The position numbers and the translations under genes are program-made. 64,000 bases of DNA, taken from contig NZ_JARXVH010000008.1 of NCBI RefSeq assembly GCF_029892565.1, forward strand, positions 186,001 through 250,000, given 5' to 3'. This DNA comes from Streptomyces pseudovenezuelae (lineage in GTDB: Bacteria > Actinomycetota > Actinomycetes > Streptomycetales > Streptomycetaceae). Under the pieces are notes generated by a model. The model saw only the letters and a program-made list of their open reading frames with translations. It made no database searches and was not told the origin of the DNA. Positions 16,030-24,537 of the stretch are shown here, piece after piece. Each line of letters opens with the position of its first letter. Position 1 is the first letter of the stretch.

Positions 16030-16500
16030 GTGACCAGCGCCGACGGATGGGGAGACGACGTCTACCAGCCCGACGGATCCGAGATCCAGGAGGACTCGGG
16101 CCTGCTCGACCCGGAGGACACCCTGGACAACGACGGTGTCGACGACCCGCTCGACCGCGGCTGGTCCCCTCCGGAGCGGCCCTGGGCGGTGGAGCACGCG
16201 GGCGTGACGGCGGCCGAGGGGCAGCGCGGGGAGACCCTGGACCAGCGGCTCGCCGAGGAGGTCCCCGACCTCGGTTCCTCCGACGGCGACGGCCTGGGCG
16301 ACTCCGACGACTCCGACGGGGAGCTCCTGGACAACGAGGTCGGCGACTTCCGCTCCGGCCGGCTGGTGGCGCCCGACGAGGGCGCGCACGAGGACGAGGA
16401 GAGCGCGCTGATCGCCACGGACGTGGGGATCGACGGCGCCGCGGCCTCCGCAGAGGAAGCCGCCATGCACATCGTCGACGAGGACACCCTGTCCGGCTGA
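16030..16500 (+). CDS. DUF5709 family acidic protein
   Basis: A 156-residue, strongly acidic soluble protein (many Asp/Glu, few aromatic residues) typical of actinobacterial DUF5709. The start reads SADGWGDDVYQPDGSEIQED and the conserved middle has DNDGVDDPLDRGWSPPERPW. It ends DVGIDGAAASAEEAAMHIVD. The GTG start at 16030 is preceded by GGAGG at 16020. No enzymatic motif or membrane segment is visible and no function is known for the family. It lies 33 bases upstream of the L31 gene and may share its transcript. Confidence 0.85.
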   Translation: MTSADGWGDDVYQPDGSEIQEDSGLLDPEDTLDNDGVDDPLDRGWSPPERPWAVEHAGVTAAEGQRGETLDQRLAEEVPDLGSSDGDGLGDSDDSDGELLDNEVGDFRSGRLVAPDEGAHEDEESALIATDVGIDGAAASAEEAAMHIVDEDTLSG

Positions 16501-16533
16501 ACCGTCGTCCGGCCGACCTGCCAAGGAGCACGC

Positions 16534-16800
16534 ATGCAGAACGACAAGCAGCCCGACTACCACCCGGTCGTCTTCCGCGACCGCGCCGCCGGCTACGCCT
16601 TCCTCACCCGGTCCACCGCGACCAGCGAGCAGACCATCGAGTGGGACGACGGCGAGACCTACCCGGTGGTGGACGTGGAGATCTCCTCGGAGAGCCACCC
16701 GTTCTACACCGGCAAGGCGCGCACGGTGGACACCGAGGGCCGCATCGCCCAGTTCGAGCGGCGCTACGGCGGCGGAACCGGCCAGGGTTCCACCGGCTGA
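16534..16800 (+). CDS. rpmE2: 50S ribosomal protein L31 type B (zinc-independent)
   Basis: An 88-residue L31 with the family pattern HPVVFRDRAAGYAFLTRST, DGETYPVVDVEISSESHPFYTGK and a final RIAQFERRYG. It lacks the CxxC zinc-binding pair of L31 type A, so this is the form that replaces the zinc-containing protein under zinc limitation. In Streptomyces such genes are usually repressed by Zur, but I see no clear Zur box in the 33 bases upstream, so it may be read from a promoter before the DUF5709 gene. The ribosome site AAGGAG lies upstream of the ATG. Confidence 0.95.
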   Translation: MQNDKQPDYHPVVFRDRAAGYAFLTRSTATSEQTIEWDDGETYPVVDVEISSESHPFYTGKARTVDTEGRIAQFERRYGGGTGQGSTG

Positions 16801-16947
16801 ACCGGCCCGCGGCGCCGTCGCACGGCCGACCGGAGTTCCATGGCGTTCGGCGGTCACATCCGGGCCTCGACATCCGTCAGTGCGACAGAGGCACTTCGCA
16901 CGTGGCGAAGCCGCCGAGGATGTCGAGGATTCGGAGTACAGAACGCC

Positions 16948-17427
16948 ATGACGACCCAGTCGCGCCTGCCCAACCCGCTCAAGACCGTCCCGGAACTCGC
17001 ACCGGTCGCCGAGGCCCTGTTCAAGGCCGTCGGCAACGGTTCGGTGCCGCAGACCACGGTCAGCCTGATCCATCTGCGCCTCGGCCAGCTGGTCGGCAAC
17101 ACCTACCTGACCGTCATGCACACCGGCGCTCTGCGCAGGGCCGGGGAGTCCGAGGAGCGGATCACGGCCGTGTCGTCCTGGCACGACGCGCCCTGCTTCA
17201 CGGACGCCGAGCGTGTCGCGCTCGCCCTGATCGAGGCCGTGCTCACCCCGAACCCGCACGGTGAGCGGGTCTCCGCGGACCTCTACGCCCAGGTGTCCGT
17301 GCACTACGACGAGAAGGCCCTGACCACGTTGACGTTCGCGATCGGCCAGGGGCTGTTCTTCCTCCCCCTCGCCACCATCGGCCGGCCGCTGCCCGGTGTG
17401 GCGCCCGGCGAGCAGTGGCGGGACTGA
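16948..17427 (+). CDS. AhpD/carboxymuconolactone decarboxylase-like protein lacking the redox cysteines
   Basis: A 159-residue all-helical protein of the CMD/AhpD superfamily (NPLKTVPELAPVAEALFKAVG, LIHLRLGQLVGNTYLTVMHTGALRRAG, FTDAERVALALIEAVL, LTTLTFAIGQGLFFLPLAT). In active AhpD-like peroxidases the central helix carries CxxC followed by His; here that stretch is NTYLTVMH with both cysteines gone, and the only cysteine is in the loop APCFT. It is therefore unlikely to be a peroxidase. I chose the ATG at 16948 because the upstream extension is not protein-like. Family confident, function open. Confidence 0.82.
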   Translation: MTTQSRLPNPLKTVPELAPVAEALFKAVGNGSVPQTTVSLIHLRLGQLVGNTYLTVMHTGALRRAGESEERITAVSSWHDAPCFTDAERVALALIEAVLTPNPHGERVSADLYAQVSVHYDEKALTTLTFAIGQGLFFLPLATIGRPLPGVAPGEQWRD

Positions 17428-17475
17428 CGGCGAGGGCCCTTCAGGGGTGAGGGCACGACCGCCGTGCCCCGCCCG

Positions 17476-17491
17476 GAGGGGCCCGCCCCTC
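17476..17491. terminator. Short GC-rich stem-loop between convergent genes
   Basis: GAGGGG / CCCCTC six-base stem with a four-base loop in the 62-base gap between the AhpD-like and membrane-hydrolase stops. It overlaps the last codons of the latter, so it is only a weak terminator candidate. Confidence 0.35.
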
Positions 17492-18284
17492 AGATGAAGT
17501 TCAGCGCCGCCGCGCAGCCCACTCCGCCGAGCAGCATGAACACCGGCATCAGCACCTTCAGCTCGACCCAGCTGCCCGCCCGGAAGCGCATGATCTTCGG
17601 CGGCCCGATCGGGTACCAGCGCTTGCGACCGATCGGGATCGGCCACAGGACCGGGCAACCGGAGACCGTCAGCGCGTCGCCGATGTCGTGCACGAGCGCG
17701 CCCAGCACGATCGGCAGCCCCAGCCACAGGTACTCCTGCCCGGGAGCCGCGAAGAGCCAGTCCGCGCCGTTGCCCGGCTTGTCCAGGACACCGGCCAGGA
17801 TCCACGCGCTGGTCGCCGCCAGCAGCCAGACCAGGACATCGCTGCTGGAGCCCCGGGCCGCCCGCCACAACAGGCCCTCGATGGCCAGCACCATGTGGAC
17901 GAAGAGGATGGCGAGGACCGCCCAGCGGCCACCCGCGATGGCCAACGCCGACGATCCCGCCCCGATCATGACCGCCCACAGCCAGGTGTGCGTGAGGGTG
18001 CGGTGGCCGCCGGAGCGGCGCGGGTCGCCCTGCTTCTTCGTCGCCTTGTAGACGGAGTAGGAGAGCTTGTCCACGATCTCGCACAGCCCGCGCGAGATGG
18101 GACCGAAAGCCCGGGAGATCGTGGCCGCCTTGTGGTCCAGGTCGGGGGCGAGCGCGGCGCCGGCGCAGATCAAGGCACCGACCAGGAGGACCGGCCAGGG
18201 CATCGTGTGCCCGGCCGCGGCGGCCGCGGCTCCGACGCCGAGCCAGGCCGCGGCGCCCGACAGTGAGTGTGCTGGTCCCATCAT
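17490..18284 (-). CDS. Membrane-bound metal-dependent hydrolase (YdjM/LexA-binding hydrolase family)
   Basis: A 264-residue integral membrane protein with six or so helices. It shows the family's conserved polar residues: GPAHSLSG near the start, ALAPDLDHKAATISRAFGP, GGHRTLTHT and ALVHDIGDALT, a set of His/Asp motifs resembling a membrane metal site. Members include E. coli YdjM; the reaction is unknown. I chose the ATG at 18284, which leaves PAHSLSG near residue 5 as in relatives; a second ATG six codons upstream (18302) directly follows GAGGA and cannot be excluded. It is divergent from the helicase gene. Confidence 0.75.
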   Translation of the reverse strand: MMGPAHSLSGAAAWLGVGAAAAAAGHTMPWPVLLVGALICAGAALAPDLDHKAATISRAFGPISRGLCEIVDKLSYSVYKATKKQGDPRRSGGHRTLTHTWLWAVMIGAGSSALAIAGGRWAVLAILFVHMVLAIEGLLWRAARGSSSDVLVWLLAATSAWILAGVLDKPGNGADWLFAAPGQEYLWLGLPIVLGALVHDIGDALTVSGCPVLWPIPIGRKRWYPIGPPKIMRFRAGSWVELKVLMPVFMLLGGVGCAAALNFI

Positions 18285-18429
18285 GGCCGTTGCCCGCCCC
18301 ATTCCTCGTGTACCGCTGTCCAGTTGACCGAGTTCGCTGACGCTCCGTCGGCGACACAGCGTATAGGTCGTGATCTTCGGCCGGACATCCGATTCCCCCC
18401 TGAGGGAGGAGGCCAGGCAAGATGGGTCC

Positions 18430-20943
18430 GTGACCCTCATCGATCAGCTCCCTGCGACCGCCGACCCCGACGCCCTCTACGAAGCCTTCGAGTCGTGGGC
18501 CCAGGAACGCGGTATCACGCTCTACTCCCATCAGGAGGAGGCGCTGATCGAGGTGGTCTCCGGTGCGAACGTGATCGTGTCGACGCCCACCGGCTCCGGC
18601 AAGAGCATGATCGCGGCGGGCGCGCACTTCGCCGCCCTTGCCCGGGACGAGGTCACCTTCTACACGGCTCCGATCAAGGCGCTGGTCTCGGAGAAGTTCT
18701 TCGAGCTGTGCAAGATGTTCGGCACGGAGAACGTCGGCATGCTGACCGGCGACGCCTCCGTGAACGCGGACGCGCCCGTCATCTGCTGCACCGCCGAGGT
18801 GCTCGCGTCGATCGCGCTGCGCGACGGCAAGGGCGCGGACGTCGGCCAGGTCGTCATGGACGAGTTCCACTTCTACGCGGAGGCGGACCGCGGCTGGGCC
18901 TGGCAGATCCCGATCCTGGAACTGCCCCAGGCGCAGTTCATCCTGATGTCCGCCACGCTCGGCGACGTCTCGATGTTCGAGGAGGACCTCACCCGCCGCA
19001 CCGGCCGCCCGACCTCGCTGGTCCGCTCGGCGACCCGGCCCGTGCCGCTGTCCTACGAGTACCGGCTCAGCCCGCTCACCGACACCCTCACCGAGCTGCT
19101 GGAGACCAAGCAGGCCCCGGTCTACATCGTCCACTTCACCCAGGCGCAGGCCGTGGAGCGGGCGCAGGCGCTGATGAGCATCAACATGTGCTCGCGCGAG
19201 GAGAAGGACCAGATCGCCGAGCTGATCGGCAACTTCCGCTTCACCACCAAGTTCGGCCGCAACCTCTCCCGCTACGTCCGGCACGGGATCGGCGTCCACC
19301 ACGCCGGTATGCTGCCCAAGTACCGGCGTCTGGTGGAGAAGCTCGCGCAGGCCGGACTGCTCAAGGTCATCTGCGGCACGGACACGCTCGGCGTGGGAGT
19401 GAACGTCCCCATCCGCACCGTGCTGTTCACCGCCCTGGCCAAGTACGACGGCAATCGCGTACGCACCCTGCGCGCCCGTGAGTTCCACCAGATCGCGGGA
19501 CGTGCCGGCCGGGCCGGCTTCGACACGGCGGGCTTCGTCGTCGCCCAGGCCCCCGAGCACGTCATCGAGAACGAGAAGGCGCTCGCCAAGGCGGGCGACG
19601 ACCCGAAGAAGCGGCGCAAGGTGGTCCGCAAGAAGGCGCCGGAGGGCTTCGTCGGGTGGACGGAGACCACCTTCGACAAACTCATCACCTCCGAGCCGGA
19701 GCCGCTGACGTCCCGCTTCCGGGTGACGCACACGATGCTGCTGTCGGTGATCGCCCGTCCCGGCAACGCCTTCGACGCCATGCGTCATCTGCTGGAGGAC
19801 AACCACGAGCCGCGCAAGCAGCAACTGCGGCACATCCGGCGCGCGATCGCCATCTACCGCTCCCTGTTGGACGGCGGCATCGTCGAGAAGCTCGACAAGC
19901 CCGACGCCTCCGGCCGCATCGTCCGCCTCACCGTGGACCTCCAGCAGGACTTCGCCCTCAACCAGCCGCTGTCCACGTTCGCGCTCGCCGCCTTCGAGCT
20001 CCTGGACCCGGAATCGCCGTCCTACGCCCTGGACATGGTGTCCGTCGTCGAGTCGACCCTGGACGACCCCCGGCAGATCCTCGCCGCCCAGCAGAACAAG
20101 GCGAAGGGCGAGGCCGTCGCCTTGATGAAGGCGGACGGCGTCGAGTACGAGGAGCGCATGGAGCGGCTCCAGGACATCTCGTACCCGAAGCCCCTGGAGG
20201 AGCTGCTCTTCCACGCCTACGACACGTACCGCAAGAGCCACCCGTGGGTGGGCGACCATCCGCTGTCGCCGAAGTCCGTCATCCGTGACATGTACGAACG
20301 GGCCATGTCCTTCACGGAGTTGGTGTCCCACTACGAGCTGGCCCGCACCGAGGGCATCGTGCTGCGCTACCTCGCGAGCGCGTACAAGGCGCTGGACCAC
20401 AACATCCCGGACGACCTCAAGTCCGAGGATCTGCAGGACCTGATCGAGTGGCTCGGCGAGATGGTCCGCCAGGTCGACTCCAGTCTGCTGGACGAGTGGG
20501 AGCAGCTCGCCAACCCGGCGGAGATGACGGCCGAGGAGGCCCAGGAGAAGGCCGACGAGGTCAAGCCCGTCACCGCCAACGCGCGCGCCTTCCGCGTCCT
20601 GGTCCGCAACGCGATGTTCCGCCGCGTCGAGCTCGCGGCTCTCGACCATGTCAACGACCTGGGCGAGTTGGACTCCGCCCACGGGTGGGACGCGGACGCC
20701 TGGGGCGAGGCGATGGACAAGTACTGGGACGAGTACGACGACCTCGGCACCGGTCCCGACGCCCGCGGCCCCAAGCTCCTCGTGATCCAGGAGGAGCCGC
20801 AGAACGGCATCTGGCGGGTCCGCCAGATCTTCGACGACCCGAACGACGACCACGACTGGGGCATCAGCGCGGAGATCGACCTCGCGGCCTCCGACGCGGA
20901 GGGCCGTGCGGTCGTCCGTGTCACCGACGTCGGTCAGCTGTAA
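18430..20943 (+). CDS. Ski2-like DEAD/DEAH-box RNA helicase with C-terminal DUF3516
   Basis: An 837-residue superfamily 2 helicase. Motif I is STPTGSGKS (51-59), motif II is DEFH (144-147), motif III is SATLGD and motif VI is HQIAGRAGRAGFD, with ICGTDTLGVGVN between. The C-terminal ~400 residues fit DUF3516, found with this helicase type in actinobacteria. Homologues are proposed to act in RNA turnover or ribosome-linked surveillance; the exact substrate is unproven. The GTG at 18430 begins the family-typical MTLIDQLPAT. The best purine-rich ribosome site (GAGGGAGGAGG at 18402-18412) is further off than usual, so a start nearer to it is possible. Confidence 0.92.
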   Translation: MTLIDQLPATADPDALYEAFESWAQERGITLYSHQEEALIEVVSGANVIVSTPTGSGKSMIAAGAHFAALARDEVTFYTAPIKALVSEKFFELCKMFGTENVGMLTGDASVNADAPVICCTAEVLASIALRDGKGADVGQVVMDEFHFYAEADRGWAWQIPILELPQAQFILMSATLGDVSMFEEDLTRRTGRPTSLVRSATRPVPLSYEYRLSPLTDTLTELLETKQAPVYIVHFTQAQAVERAQALMSINMCSREEKDQIAELIGNFRFTTKFGRNLSRYVRHGIGVHHAGMLPKYRRLVEKLAQAGLLKVICGTDTLGVGVNVPIRTVLFTALAKYDGNRVRTLRAREFHQIAGRAGRAGFDTAGFVVAQAPEHVIENEKALAKAGDDPKKRRKVVRKKAPEGFVGWTETTFDKLITSEPEPLTSRFRVTHTMLLSVIARPGNAFDAMRHLLEDNHEPRKQQLRHIRRAIAIYRSLLDGGIVEKLDKPDASGRIVRLTVDLQQDFALNQPLSTFALAAFELLDPESPSYALDMVSVVESTLDDPRQILAAQQNKAKGEAVALMKADGVEYEERMERLQDISYPKPLEELLFHAYDTYRKSHPWVGDHPLSPKSVIRDMYERAMSFTELVSHYELARTEGIVLRYLASAYKALDHNIPDDLKSEDLQDLIEWLGEMVRQVDSSLLDEWEQLANPAEMTAEEAQEKADEVKPVTANARAFRVLVRNAMFRRVELAALDHVNDLGELDSAHGWDADAWGEAMDKYWDEYDDLGTGPDARGPKLLVIQEEPQNGIWRVRQIFDDPNDDHDWGISAEIDLAASDAEGRAVVRVTDVGQL

Positions 20944-20980
20944 GCCGTCGGTCAGCTGTGAGCCAAGGAGAACTCCACGC

Positions 20981-21847
20981 ATGACGAACCCGGCCGAGAG
21001 ACTGGTCGACCTGCTCGACCTGGAGCAGATCGAGGTCAACATCTTCCGTGGCCGCAGCCCGCAGGAGTCCCTGCAGCGGGTCTTCGGCGGCCAGGTGGCG
21101 GGCCAGGCGATGGTCGCCGCCGGCCGCACCACGGACGGCGACCGTCCGGTGCACTCCCTGCACGCGTACTTCCTGCGCCCGGGCCGGCCGGGCGTGCCGA
21201 TCGTGTACGAGGTCGAACGGGTGCGGGACGGCAGGTCGTTCACGACCCGCCGGGTCACCGCCGTGCAGCAGGGCCGCACGATCTTCAATCTCACCGCCTC
21301 CTTTCACAAGCCTGAGGAAGGACCCTTCGAGCACCAGCTGCCGCCCGCCCGCAAGGTCCCGGACCCGGAGTCCCTGCCGACCGTCGCGGAAGAGGTGCGG
21401 GCCCATCTGGGCGCGCTGCCCGAGCAGTTGGAGCGGATGGCACGCCGCCAGCCCTTCGACATCCGCTACGTGGACCGGCTGCGCTGGAGCGCCGAGGAGC
21501 TGAACGACGCCGAGGCGCGCAGTGCCGTGTGGATGCGCGCGGTCGGACCGCTCGGCGACGACCCGCTCGTGCACACCTGCGCGCTGACCTACGCCAGCGA
21601 CATGACCCTCCTGGACGCCGTCCGCATCCCGGTCGAACCCCTGTGGGGTCCGCGGAGTTTCGACATGGCGTCGCTGGATCACGCCATGTGGTTCCACCGG
21701 CCGTTCCGCGCGGACGAGTGGTTCCTTTACGACCAGGAGTCACCGATCGCCACGGGTGGACGGGGTCTGGCCCGTGGGCGGATCTACGACATCGAGGGAC
21801 GGCTGCTGGTATCCGTGGTCCAGGAAGGGCTGTTCAGGGCGCTGTAG
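20981..21847 (+). CDS. tesB: Acyl-CoA thioesterase II
   Basis: A 288-residue double hot-dog thioesterase that hydrolyses medium/long-chain acyl-CoA. Visible hallmarks are FRGRSPQESLQRVFGGQVAGQAMVAA (N-terminal hot dog, with the catalytic Gln region), LHAYFLRPGRPGVPI, RDGRSFTTRRV, and the C-terminal MASLDHAMWFHRPFRADEWFLY, where the Asp of the Asp-Thr-Gln triad lies. It ends GRLLVSVVQEGLFR. The ribosome site AAGGAG at 20965-20970 fixes the ATG at 20981. It follows the helicase by 37 bases in the same direction, and its stop abuts the convergent DUF6397 gene. Confidence 0.95.
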   Translation: MTNPAERLVDLLDLEQIEVNIFRGRSPQESLQRVFGGQVAGQAMVAAGRTTDGDRPVHSLHAYFLRPGRPGVPIVYEVERVRDGRSFTTRRVTAVQQGRTIFNLTASFHKPEEGPFEHQLPPARKVPDPESLPTVAEEVRAHLGALPEQLERMARRQPFDIRYVDRLRWSAEELNDAEARSAVWMRAVGPLGDDPLVHTCALTYASDMTLLDAVRIPVEPLWGPRSFDMASLDHAMWFHRPFRADEWFLYDQESPIATGGRGLARGRIYDIEGRLLVSVVQEGLFRAL

Positions 21848-21848
21848 T

Positions 21849-22796
21849 TCACGGGTTTCTGCGCAGCAGCCGACTCAGCAGGCCGCGGGAACGCTCCGGC
21901 TCCTGGTGAGCGGGGTCGTCGAGGTGCGCGACCTGTGGCGGTGCCGTCGGTTCGGACCTCTGCCGCGGTGTCGCCGGAGCCTCTGTCGGCCGGGGCACCG
22001 TCTGATTCGGTGTCGGTCGCGGTGCGGGATGGTCCGTGCGGGCCTCGTTCACCGCCTGTGCGAGGTCGGCGCGCAGCCAGCCGATCTCGTCCGGGTGGTC
22101 CGCCGTCATGATCCTCTCGGCGAGCTGCGCGGCGGGCGAGCCGGGTGCGCCGTGCGACACCTGCCTGGGGCGGAAGCGGCTCAGATGGGAGCGCTCGTAG
22201 GGGTCCTGGACGATCTCCGCGATCTGGACGGGGTCGAGCAGGGACGCCACGGCCGCCGCGCGTGCCCAGGGATGGCCGTCGGCCTGCCGGAGCAGGAAGC
22301 CGAGGTGCCGTCCCCGTCAGTTCCGGGCCCGCAGGTCCAGCCCCGCCTCCAGTTGCTCGCGCAGTCCGGACGGCGTCCTGCCGCTCACCAGGCCTGTGTT
22401 GTCCCCGTCGATGGCGAACTGCCGCAGTTCCTCGGCCAGATAGAGCCAGACCACGGCCCGGTAGCGGTTGAGGTAGAAGTTCACGGGCACGACCACGCCG
22501 AGCCTGGCGAGTCGGGTGAACCTGGTGGGTGTCACCTCCAGCAGACCCGCCCCCTGCTTCGTGCCCACGGTTTCGACGCGCTGCCGCAGCGCCTCGGGAT
22601 AGCCCTCCTCCGTGCGCAGCCGGTCGATCTCGGTGCGGGTGACCCCCCGGCCTCCGCCCCCTTCGTCGGGCACGGTCCTGACGCAGCCGAGGTGTACGGC
22701 GAGGTCGAACTCCCCTCGCCTGAGCTCCAGTTCCCTGGCCGCACGACTCGGCGTGAAGGACAGGGACTGCGGTTTGGTGACGGTGTTGCCTGACAT
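21849..22796 (-). pseudogene. DUF6397 family protein interrupted by one in-frame TGA
   Basis: Two pieces in the same frame make one 315-codon gene. The first (22796-22317) encodes SGNTVTKPQSLSFTPSRAARE up to EAGLDLRARN. A TGA at 22319-22317 follows, after which the frame stays open through RGRHLGFLLRQADGHPWARAA into SLLDPVQIAEIVQDPYERSHL and the stop at 21849. Relatives that I recall carry Trp at this position (RNWRGRHLGFLL), so a single TGG to TGA change explains the break. The N-terminal half looks like a MerR/excisionase-like helix-turn-helix; the C-terminal half ends in a Pro-rich region. A GTG at 22250 could restart the second part. This is either a real nonsense mutation or a base error. 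Confidence 0.85.
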
Positions 22797-22885
22797 GCTC
22801 GTCTCCCCCGTGGAGTGAGGGGCCCGCGCCGTCCGCGTGGCCTCGGGAAAAACCGTAGCCGGTTCGGGGAATCTCGTGGCGAGCC

Positions 22886-22894
22886 TGTGGATAA
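22886..22894 (-). other. Isolated perfect DnaA-box-like nonamer
   Basis: TTATCCACA on the minus strand in the 124-base gap upstream of the DUF6397 gene. A second copy is at 50461-50469. Each is solitary, so this is not an origin; DnaA titration or regulation is possible but unproven. Confidence 0.4.
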
Positions 22895-22920
22895 CTCTGC
22901 GGGAGGAGCGAAAGCGCAGG

Positions 22921-23334
22921 TCAGGCGTCTGCGGCCGGTGATCGCTCGGGCTGCCTTGCCTCCACGCCGAGATGCTCGCCGACTCGGTTGACGAGCAGGG
23001 TCATCTCGTACGCGATCTGGCCGATGTCGGCGTCGGCCCCGCTGAGCACGCACAGACAGCTGCCGGCGCCGGCCGCGGTGACGAACAGCACCGCGTCGTC
23101 GAACTCGACCATGGTCTGGCGTACTCCGCCCGCGCTGAAGTGGCGCCCCGAGCCCTTGGCCAGGCTGTGCAGTCCGGACGAGACGGCGGCGAGATGCTCC
23201 GCGTCCTCGCGTCGCAGGCCCGTACTCGCGCCGGTCACCAGGCCGTCGTTGGACAGGACCAACGCGTGGCGCACGTGCTCGACCCGCTCCGTGAGGTCGT
23301 CCAGCAGCCAGCCGAGTCCCTCGTTCTGCCCCAT
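22921..23334 (-). CDS. Orphan roadblock/LC7-domain protein (conservon B-like)
   Basis: A 137-residue roadblock/LC7 protein, GLGWLLDDLTERVEHVRHALVLSNDG through REDAEHLAAVSSGLHSLAKGSGRHF and GQIAYEMTLLVNRVGEHLG. In Streptomyces conservons the B component is such a protein and works with the CvnD GTPase. This copy closely resembles the conservon member at 24972-25409 (compare HSLAKGSGRHFSAGGVRQTMVE with HSLAKGAGRHFGAGGVRQTMVE) but is separated from the conservon by a gene on the other strand. It looks like a duplicated B subunit that could compete for or diversify the same GTPase. Confidence 0.88.
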   Translation of the reverse strand: MGQNEGLGWLLDDLTERVEHVRHALVLSNDGLVTGASTGLRREDAEHLAAVSSGLHSLAKGSGRHFSAGGVRQTMVEFDDAVLFVTAAGAGSCLCVLSGADADIGQIAYEMTLLVNRVGEHLGVEARQPERSPAADA

Positions 23335-23426
23335 GTCTCCGACTCCCCGTGTGCCGACTCCCCCTCGTGGGAGGATCCCCCGCCAGCCTTCCCCACCACC
23401 GGCGCACGAGCAAGGAGGATGGGCGC

Positions 23427-23855
23427 ATGGCGCAGAAGATGACCGATGAGGAATGGCGGGCCTTCGTCTCGAACGGAACCCGCACCGCGAAACTGTCCAC
23501 CGTCCGGGCCGACGGAAGCCCGCATGTGACGCCGATCTGGTTCCTGCTCGACGGGGACGACATCGTGTTCAACACCGCCAAGTCCAGCGTGAAGGGCCGG
23601 AATCTCGCCCGTGACGGACGGGCCGCGCTGTGTGTGGACGACGACCGGCCGCCGTTCGACTACGTGGTGTTGCAGGGCCGCGCCCGGATCTCGGAGGACC
23701 TCGACGAGTTGCGGCACTGGGCCGGCCGTATCGGCGCGCGGTACATGGGTGAGGAGCGCGCCGCGGAGTTCGGGGAGCGCAACGGTGTGCCCGGGGAACT
23801 CCTCGTCCGGATCGCGGTCGACAAGGTCCTGGCCGAGAAGGCCGTCGCCGGCTGA
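23427..23855 (+). CDS. PPOX-class F420-dependent oxidoreductase-like protein
   Basis: A 142-residue split-barrel flavin/F420-binding protein: RTAKLSTVRADGSPHVTPIWFLLDGDDIVFNTAKSS, then KGRNLARDGRAALCVDDDRPPFDYVVLQGRA. This is the FDOR-B/PPOX pattern of actinobacterial enzymes that use F420 or flavin. A strong ribosome site (AAGGAGG at 23412-23418) fixes the ATG at 23427. It lies between the orphan roadblock gene (divergent) and the conservon's last gene (convergent), a position where some conservons carry a redox partner. Substrate unknown. Confidence 0.88.
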   Translation: MAQKMTDEEWRAFVSNGTRTAKLSTVRADGSPHVTPIWFLLDGDDIVFNTAKSSVKGRNLARDGRAALCVDDDRPPFDYVVLQGRARISEDLDELRHWAGRIGARYMGEERAAEFGERNGVPGELLVRIAVDKVLAEKAVAG

Positions 23856-23880
23856 GTTCGCGGCCCGCCGGGCGGCCGGG

Positions 23881-24486
23881 TCAGCCGACCGAGTCGAGCA
23901 GCCGGGCGGTGTGCATCCGCCCGGCGTACTCGACGAGCCGGATCAGCACCTCCTTCCCGGAGTCTCGGTCACGGGCGTCGCAGAGCACCACCGGAGTTCC
24001 CCGGTCGAGGTCGAGGGCGCGCGAGACGTCCTGGGGGCCGTACCTGCGGGAGCCCATGAAGCAGTTGACGGCCACCACGAACGGGATGTGCCGGTGCTCG
24101 AAGTAGTCCACCGCGGGGAAGCAGTCCTCCAGTCGCCTGGTGTCCGCCAGGACGACCGCGCCGAGGGCTCCCTGCGACAACTCGTCCCACAGGAACCAGA
24201 AGCGGTCCTGGCCGGGGGTGCCGAAGAGGTAGAGGGACAGGCCGGACCGGATGGTGATGCGGCCGAAGTCCATGGCGACGGTGGTCGTGACCTTCTGGTC
24301 GACGCCGTCGGTGTCGTCCACCAACTGGCCTGCCTCGCTGAGCAGTTCCTCGGTGCGCAGCGGCTTGATCTCGCTGACCGCGCCCACCAGGGTGGTCTTG
24401 CCCACGCCGAATCCACCGGCGACCAGAATCTTCAACGCCAGGGCGGTCGTCTCGCCGCCCGCGGCATCGGAGTGCTCGGAGTCCAT
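23881..24486 (-). CDS. Conservon GTP-binding protein (CvnD type)
   Basis: A 201-residue small GTPase of the conservon D class. P-loop GGFGVGKTT (residues 24-32), switch region VTTTVAMDFGRITI, G3-like FGTPGQDRFWFLWDEL and the usual degenerate specificity loop VVAVNCFMG. It is the last gene of a four-gene minus-strand cluster (kinase, roadblock, DUF742, GTPase). CvnD proteins work like a bacterial analogue of Ras/heterotrimeric G-protein signalling at the membrane, with the sensor kinase-like CvnA as upstream partner. Spacing to the DUF742 gene is 51 bases. Confidence 0.94.
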   Translation of the reverse strand: MDSEHSDAAGGETTALALKILVAGGFGVGKTTLVGAVSEIKPLRTEELLSEAGQLVDDTDGVDQKVTTTVAMDFGRITIRSGLSLYLFGTPGQDRFWFLWDELSQGALGAVVLADTRRLEDCFPAVDYFEHRHIPFVVAVNCFMGSRRYGPQDVSRALDLDRGTPVVLCDARDRDSGKEVLIRLVEYAGRMHTARLLDSVG

Positions 24487-24537
24487 TGATCACTTCTCTC
24501 GGGAGTACCGGCAACGTCGGATGGTGGTGAACTTCGT

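Noticed and set aside
16501..16533. Zur box upstream of the L31 gene
   Set aside because: The 33-base gap lacks the AT-rich palindrome typical of Zur sites; regulation, if any, must lie upstream of the DUF5709 gene.
13174..21294. A 2706-codon open frame on the minus strand across the exporter, L31 and helicase genes
   Set aside because: It is the antisense shadow of GC-rich codon use; real genes with full domain motifs occupy the plus strand throughout, and the translation is low complexity.
22886..22894. Replication origin suggested by a DnaA box
   Set aside because: A single box with no cluster, no dnaA/dnaN genes and no AT-rich unwinding element.
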